From NCBI RefSeq assembly GCF_000686025.1, contig NZ_JMLQ01000001.1:124001-188000 (forward strand): a DNA stretch of 64,000 bases, read 5' to 3'. The position numbers and the translations under genes were made by a program. The stretch comes from Rhodococcus sp. UNC23MFCrub1.1 (GTDB lineage Bacteria > Actinomycetota > Actinomycetes > Mycobacteriales > Mycobacteriaceae). Below, piece by piece: positions 59,668-64,000 of the stretch (its first letter is position 1; every line of letters starts with the position of its first letter). The notes beneath the pieces were generated by a model. That model ran no database searches. It saw only the letters and a list, made by a program, of their open reading frames with translations, and was not told where the DNA came from.

Positions 59668-60618
59668 GTGCACGTCACCACCGAGACGAGCCCCGGACAC
59701 GCGCTCGAGGCGCGTGACCTCACCAAGACGTACGGAACCGCGGTCGCCGCCGCGCGGATCGGGTTCGTCGTACCGCGCGGATCGGTGACCGGGTTGTTCG
59801 GACCCGTCGGTTCCGGCATGTCGACCACGCTGCGAATGCTCCTCGGGCTCGTACAGCCCGACGAGGGTGCGGCGCTGGTGGAGGGCCTGCCGTACGCGGC
59901 ACTCGTCGAGCCGGGCCGCGCCGTCGGTGCCGTGCTCGGCGGCGGCGGCGCGCACCCCCGCCGCACGGCGCGCGCACACCTGCGCACTCTCGCGCCCGTC
60001 CTCGGTGTCGCCGACTCCCGTGTGGAGGAGGTGCTCGCACTCGTCGGTCTGCACGACGTCGCCGGTCGCCGCGTCGGCGAGTTCTCTCTCGGGATGCGGC
60101 AGCGCCTCGCGCTCGCGGCGGCACTGCTCGGCACACCTCGCATCCTCGTGCTGGACGAGCCGACCGACGGTCTCGACCCCGGCGGCATCGTGTGGCTCCG
60201 CGACTTCCTGCGCGGATTCGCTCGTGCGGGCGGCTCCGTTCTGGTGTCCGGCCACGTCGTTCGCGAGCTCGAGGCGGTCGTCGACCACGTCGTGATCCTC
60301 GACCGCGGCTCGGTCGTCTTCCACGGCAGTATCGGTGAGCTCCGCGGTACCCGTCCCGCCCGAATCCTGGTGCACAGTTCGAACCCCGCCGCCCTGGCAC
60401 TGGGCCTCGCCGCGTCCGGCCACACCGACGCCGTGCTGGGTCCCGACGGCCGACTCGTGGTCACCGGTGTCGGCGAGGCCGTGATCCGGTCGACGGCGCA
60501 CGCGTCCGGGGTGACCGTCCACGGAACCGTGGTGTCCGCCGTGGACCTCGAGCAGATCTACCTGTCCCTCACGACCCCAGTCGGTCCGCATCCAGCCCTC
60601 ACCGGAGCTCGGCGATGA
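59668..60618 (+). CDS. ABC transporter ATP-binding protein with mutated Walker A
   Basis: A 316-residue ATPase of the DrrA/CcmA-like ABC-2 type. The signature FSLGMRQRLALA, Walker B ILVLDEPTDGLDP and H-loop VSGHVVREL are intact. The Walker A reads GPVGSGMSTT: Met51 replaces the invariant lysine. Lysine-to-methionine at this site is the classic laboratory change that abolishes ATP hydrolysis, so this subunit is probably inactive or depends on a partner. A C-terminal regulatory extension of about 90 residues is present. The GTG start follows the preceding gene by 3 bases and the end overlaps the permease (ATGA). Confidence 0.88.
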   Translation: MHVTTETSPGHALEARDLTKTYGTAVAAARIGFVVPRGSVTGLFGPVGSGMSTTLRMLLGLVQPDEGAALVEGLPYAALVEPGRAVGAVLGGGGAHPRRTARAHLRTLAPVLGVADSRVEEVLALVGLHDVAGRRVGEFSLGMRQRLALAAALLGTPRILVLDEPTDGLDPGGIVWLRDFLRGFARAGGSVLVSGHVVRELEAVVDHVVILDRGSVVFHGSIGELRGTRPARILVHSSNPAALALGLAASGHTDAVLGPDGRLVVTGVGEAVIRSTAHASGVTVHGTVVSAVDLEQIYLSLTTPVGPHPALTGARR

Positions 60619-61394
60619 GCCCCACGGCAGGCGGTCTGCTCCGAGCGGAGATCCGCCGGGTCGGATCGTTGCGGTCGTGGTGGGCACTGGGTCTACCGCC
60701 CGTGCTGATCGGCGGATTCGCCAGCGCCGTGTACGCCGCCATCGCGTCGTCGGACGCGCTCACCGGCGTCGACGACGCCAATCGCGTCGCCGCTCTCATC
60801 GGGTTGTACGTCACCGTGGGCGTGTCGGTGCTGTTCGCCGCCGTGTTCGGCGCGGTGCACGCCGCGACCGACCTGCGCCACGGCGCCGCGTCCACGACCT
60901 TCCTCGCCGCGCCGCGTCGCGGTCAGGTGGTGGCCGCCAGGATTCTCGTCTCGGCCGCCGTCGGTGCCGCGTACGCCGTGGTGTCCGTCCTCGTCAGCGT
61001 GGCGTCGCTCGCACTGTTCGGGGGCAACACAGTGGTGGACGACGGACTGGTGATCGCGGTCTGTCTTCTCGGCATCGTCGTCTCCGCGCTGTGGTGTGTC
61101 CTCGGCTGCGGGCTCGGGCTGCTCACCGGCTCCCCTGCCATCGCGGCGATCGTCGTGGTCGCGTGGCTACCGATCGGAGAGCTCGTCGTGATCGCGGTGC
61201 TCAGCGGCATCGGCGCGGAGGCGGTCGCCGCCCTGCTCCCCGGAGCCACCACCGTCGCGATCATGGCGGCGGACAAGGGGACGGACGGCGACATGCTGCT
61301 TCCGTTCTCCGCTGCCGTCATCGGACTGCTGCTGTGGACCATTGGCATCGCCGGAGCCGGGTGGCTGCGCACCACTCGCCGAGACGTGACGTGA
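60615..61394 (+). CDS. ABC-2 type transporter permease
   Basis: A 259-residue integral membrane protein with six hydrophobic helices (for example LGLPPVLIGGFASAVYAAI, AALIGLYVTVGVSVLFAAVFG, IAVCLLGIVVSALWCVLGCG), the fold of ABC-2 exporter permeases. The ATG overlaps the ATPase stop and the TGA overlaps the next GTG, so ATPase, permease and the fused exporter are one translational chain. The substrate is unknown; related actinobacterial pairs export drugs or lipids. Confidence 0.85.
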   Translation: MSPTAGGLLRAEIRRVGSLRSWWALGLPPVLIGGFASAVYAAIASSDALTGVDDANRVAALIGLYVTVGVSVLFAAVFGAVHAATDLRHGAASTTFLAAPRRGQVVAARILVSAAVGAAYAVVSVLVSVASLALFGGNTVVDDGLVIAVCLLGIVVSALWCVLGCGLGLLTGSPAIAAIVVVAWLPIGELVVIAVLSGIGAEAVAALLPGATTVAIMAADKGTDGDMLLPFSAAVIGLLLWTIGIAGAGWLRTTRRDVT

Positions 61395-64000
61395 GCACTC
61401 CCGATTCGCGAGGGTGGATCCGCAGGCTGGCGTCGGACTGCTTCGCTCATCGCCGCGTCGCGGTGGGCGCACTCGCGATGACCTTCGTGGCCGCTGCCAT
61501 CGACATCATGTTCCCCCTCCTCACCCGCGCCGCCGTCGACGGCGCGTCGGCCAGCCGCACCGACCACATCGCCACCATCGCCGCGGCCATCGCGGGACTG
61601 GCCGTCGTCCGCTTCGCGTGCCAGTTCGGGCGGCGCCTCCTCGCCGGCGCCCTGTCCATCGACGTGCAACACGGACTGCGCCAACGCCTGCTCGCGTCGC
61701 TGCACCGCCTCGACGGCGAGCGGCAGGACGAGGTACAGGTCGGTCAGGTGGTGTCGCGCTCGATCACCGACCTGCAGCTGGTGCAGGGTCTGCTCGCCAT
61801 GGTCCCGTTGTCGGCGGGCGCCCTGCTGCAGTTCGTCCTGGCTCTCGGCGTGATGGCGTACCTGTCGCCGCTGCTCACCCTGGTGGCGCTCGCCGTCGTA
61901 CCGGCCATCAGCGTGCTGGTCGTCCGCATGCGCCCCACGCTGTACGCGGCCACCTGGTCGGCCCAGCAGCAGGCCGCGGAACTGGCCGGGCACGTGGAGG
62001 AGACGGTCACCGGTGTGCGCGTGGTCAAAGGCTTCGGCCAGGAATCGCGTGCCGTGGACACGCTGGAGCGCATCGGCCGGCGGCTGTACGCCGAGCGCCT
62101 GCGCGCCGCCGTCGTGAACTCCCGATTCGCCCCCGGCATGGCGGCGCTGCCGCAGCTCGGTCTGGTGGGTGTGGTGGCCCTGGGTGGGTGGTTGGCTCTG
62201 TCCGGTTCCATCACCGTCGGCACGTTCCTGGCCTTCGCGAGTTACGTCGCCACGATGGCCGCCGTGACCCGGACACTCACGTCCGTCGTGGTCATGGCCC
62301 AGCTGTCCCGTGCCGCGGTCGAACGGGTGTACGGCGTCATCGACACCCGGCCGGCGCACGAGGAACCCGAGAATCCGGTACCGATCCCGGACGGACCGCT
62401 GGGGCTGCGTCTGCGCGACGTCCGATTCGGTTTCGACCCCGACGCCCCCGTGCTCGACGGACTGGACCTCACGGTCGCGCCGGGCGAGACGGTGGCGGTG
62501 GTGGGCCCCTCCGGCAGCGGCAAGTCGACCCTGTCCATGCTGCTGCCGCGGTTCTACCGACCGTCGTCGGGCAGCATCGTGCTCACGTCCGAGATCGGCG
62601 ACGTCGACATCGCCGACCTGTCCGCCGACGACCTCCGCGCGGCGGTGTCGGTCGCGTTCGACGATCCGTTCCTGTTCTCCTCCAGCGTCGCGCGCAACAT
62701 CGCCCTCGGTGCCCCCGACGCGTCGGAGGCGAGTGTCCGCGACGCGGCCACGCGCGCCATGGCCGACGACTTCGTCCGCGACCTGTCCTACGGTTACGAC
62801 ACCACGGTGGGTGAGCGCGGGCTCTCGCTGTCCGGTGGCCAACGCCAACGCATCGCGCTCGCGCGGGTCCTGCTGTCCTCCCCGCGCGTCCTGGTCCTCG
62901 ACGACGCCACCTCGGCCGTCGATGCCCGCACGGAGGCAGCGATCTTCGACCGGCTGCGTTCCGGTCCACGCCGGACGACGGTGGTGCTCGCGCACCGCCG
63001 GTCGACGCTCGCGCTGGCCGATCGCGTCGCCGTCCTGGACCGGGGGCGCATCGTCGACATCGGCACCGAGGCCGAACTCGACGAGCGTTGCCCCCTGTTC
63101 CGCGCGCTGATGTCCGGCGCAGGCAAGAAGTCCGAGCCGGCGCAGGACGACGTGCCCGCCGACTCGCTGTGGCCGGACGACGGCGACTCCACCGAGTTCG
63201 CGTCCTCACCCGCCTCCCGCGCGAGCGCGGACGGCGCGGCTGCCGGCGGCCCTCCCGGTCCGGGCGGTCACATGGCGTCGTCACTCGGCGGCGCCGTGCC
63301 CACCGAGGCCATGACCGAGATCCTGGCCCGACTCGCCCCGGCCGACGAGGACCCGCGCGTCGATACCGCTGCCGCTCGGCGGGACGATTCGACGTTCACC
63401 CTGCGGCGCACCCTCGCCCCCGTCGCCGGACTGCTCGCGGTGGTCATGGTCTGCCTGGCGTTCGACTCGGCCGTCACCATCGCCTTCCCGTCGATCGTGC
63501 GGTTCGCCGTCGACCACGGTGTCGCCGAGAGGTCCACCGGAATCCTCGCGGCGGTGTCGGGCATCGCGCTGGCGCTGGTGATCGTCGACTGGCTCGTGGT
63601 CCGCACCATGACGGTGGTGACCGCGCGGGCCGGTGAGCGCGTGCTCTTCGGGCTCCGCGTCCGCAGCTACGCACACCTGCAGCGTCTCGGCCTCGACTAC
63701 TACGAGCGAGAACTGTCCGGCCGGATCATGACCCGCATGACGACCGACGTGGACGCGTTGTCGACGTTCATGCAGACGGGTCTGTCGACGGCCGTCGTCA
63801 GCCTCCTGACGATCGTCGGCGTGTCGGCCGCATTGATCCTCACCGACGGGGTCCTCGCCGCGGTGGCCCTGTCGGTCGTCCCGATCCTGGTGGTGGCGAC
63901 GCTAATGTTCCGTCGCATCTCCGCTCGCGCGTACTCGACGTCACGCGAGCGCATCTCGGCCGTCAACGCGGAGTTCCAGGAGAACGTCACCGGACTACGG
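61391..64000 (+). CDS. Fused ABC exporter (TMD-NBD-TMD...), cut by right window edge
   Basis: 870 codons are open to the right edge. The first half is a complete ABC exporter unit: a six-helix membrane domain (about 20-300), then an NBD with GPSGSGKST, LSGGQRQRIALAR and LAHRRSTLALADR. A Ser/Pro/Gly-rich linker follows, then a second membrane domain beginning RRTLAPVAGLLAVVMVCLAF; its NBD lies outside the window. In NBD1 the catalytic Glu after Walker B is Asp505 (LVLDDATSAVD) and the Q-loop reads AFDDPFLFS, as in the degenerate half of asymmetric heterodimeric exporters. The GTG overlaps the permease stop. Confidence 0.9.
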   Translation, partial: MSTPDSRGWIRRLASDCFAHRRVAVGALAMTFVAAAIDIMFPLLTRAAVDGASASRTDHIATIAAAIAGLAVVRFACQFGRRLLAGALSIDVQHGLRQRLLASLHRLDGERQDEVQVGQVVSRSITDLQLVQGLLAMVPLSAGALLQFVLALGVMAYLSPLLTLVALAVVPAISVLVVRMRPTLYAATWSAQQQAAELAGHVEETVTGVRVVKGFGQESRAVDTLERIGRRLYAERLRAAVVNSRFAPGMAALPQLGLVGVVALGGWLALSGSITVGTFLAFASYVATMAAVTRTLTSVVVMAQLSRAAVERVYGVIDTRPAHEEPENPVPIPDGPLGLRLRDVRFGFDPDAPVLDGLDLTVAPGETVAVVGPSGSGKSTLSMLLPRFYRPSSGSIVLTSEIGDVDIADLSADDLRAAVSVAFDDPFLFSSSVARNIALGAPDASEASVRDAATRAMADDFVRDLSYGYDTTVGERGLSLSGGQRQRIALARVLLSSPRVLVLDDATSAVDARTEAAIFDRLRSGPRRTTVVLAHRRSTLALADRVAVLDRGRIVDIGTEAELDERCPLFRALMSGAGKKSEPAQDDVPADSLWPDDGDSTEFASSPASRASADGAAAGGPPGPGGHMASSLGGAVPTEAMTEILARLAPADEDPRVDTAAARRDDSTFTLRRTLAPVAGLLAVVMVCLAFDSAVTIAFPSIVRFAVDHGVAERSTGILAAVSGIALALVIVDWLVVRTMTVVTARAGERVLFGLRVRSYAHLQRLGLDYYERELSGRIMTRMTTDVDALSTFMQTGLSTAVVSLLTIVGVSAALILTDGVLAAVALSVVPILVVATLMFRRISARAYSTSRERISAVNAEFQENVTGLR

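Overview
The window is a high-G+C chromosomal segment from a mycolic-acid actinobacterium, most likely Rhodococcus or a close relative. This rests on family recognition and on gene order, not on a database search. From imuB to infA the order closely follows the part of the Mycobacterium tuberculosis chromosome I recall as Rv3394c-Rv3462c: imuA'/imuB, guaA, choD, guaB3, guaB, a DUF5319 gene, rsdA, sigD, an Rv3415c-like gene, whiB3, groEL1/groES, tsaD-rimI-tsaB-tsaE, alr, nnr, glmS, glmM, rpsI, rplM, ESX-4, truA, rplQ, rpoA, rpsD, rpsK, rpsM, rpmJ, infA. No tRNA, rRNA, CRISPR array, insertion sequence or prophage was seen. The longest stretch without a gene is about 298 bases, in front of whiB3.

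Left end (1-9.3 kb): an SOS-type mutagenesis operon, imuA'-imuB-dinB, sits behind a near-consensus LexA box. A tail-anchored Ser/Thr kinase follows. Next is a LiaFSR-like envelope-stress module: a PspC-domain sensor kinase with its LuxR-type regulator and an endonuclease/exonuclease/phosphatase-fold protein, transcribed divergently from a PspC/LiaF-like membrane protein.

9.3-22 kb: purine and sterol genes (guaA, a choD-like flavoprotein, guaB3, guaB), sigma factor D with its anti-sigma factor, whiB3 behind a long leader, and the groES-groEL1 operon behind a CIRCE operator. A deletion-scarred luciferase-like oxidoreductase remnant lies next to CIRCE.

22-38 kb: a membrane-anchored Hsp70-like protein and a tightly overlapped nnr-alr-hydrolase-tsaE-tsaB-rimI-tsaD run (NAD(P)HX repair, D-alanine synthesis, tRNA t6A synthesis). 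glmS and glmM (UDP-GlcNAc supply) flank a three-gene cassette encoding a WXG-type long protein and its small partners.

38-52 kb: rpsI/rplM and then a complete ESX-4-type type VII secretion locus: esxT, esxU, an Rv3446c-family protein, eccC, eccD, mycP, eccB and eccE.

52-64 kb: truA and the alpha operon of ribosomal and RNA polymerase genes with infA. The right end holds an AraC-type regulator interrupted by a frameshift and coupled to a VOC-fold gene. An ABC cassette follows whose ATPase has Met in place of the Walker A lysine. A long fused ABC exporter runs off the right edge.

Many neighbouring genes overlap by 4 bases (ATGA or GTGA), so translational coupling appears to be the normal mode here. 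The observations most worth following are the WXG cassette beside glmS, the imuA'-imuB-dinB linkage, the naturally mutated ABC ATPase, the frameshifted araC and the LLM pseudogene.
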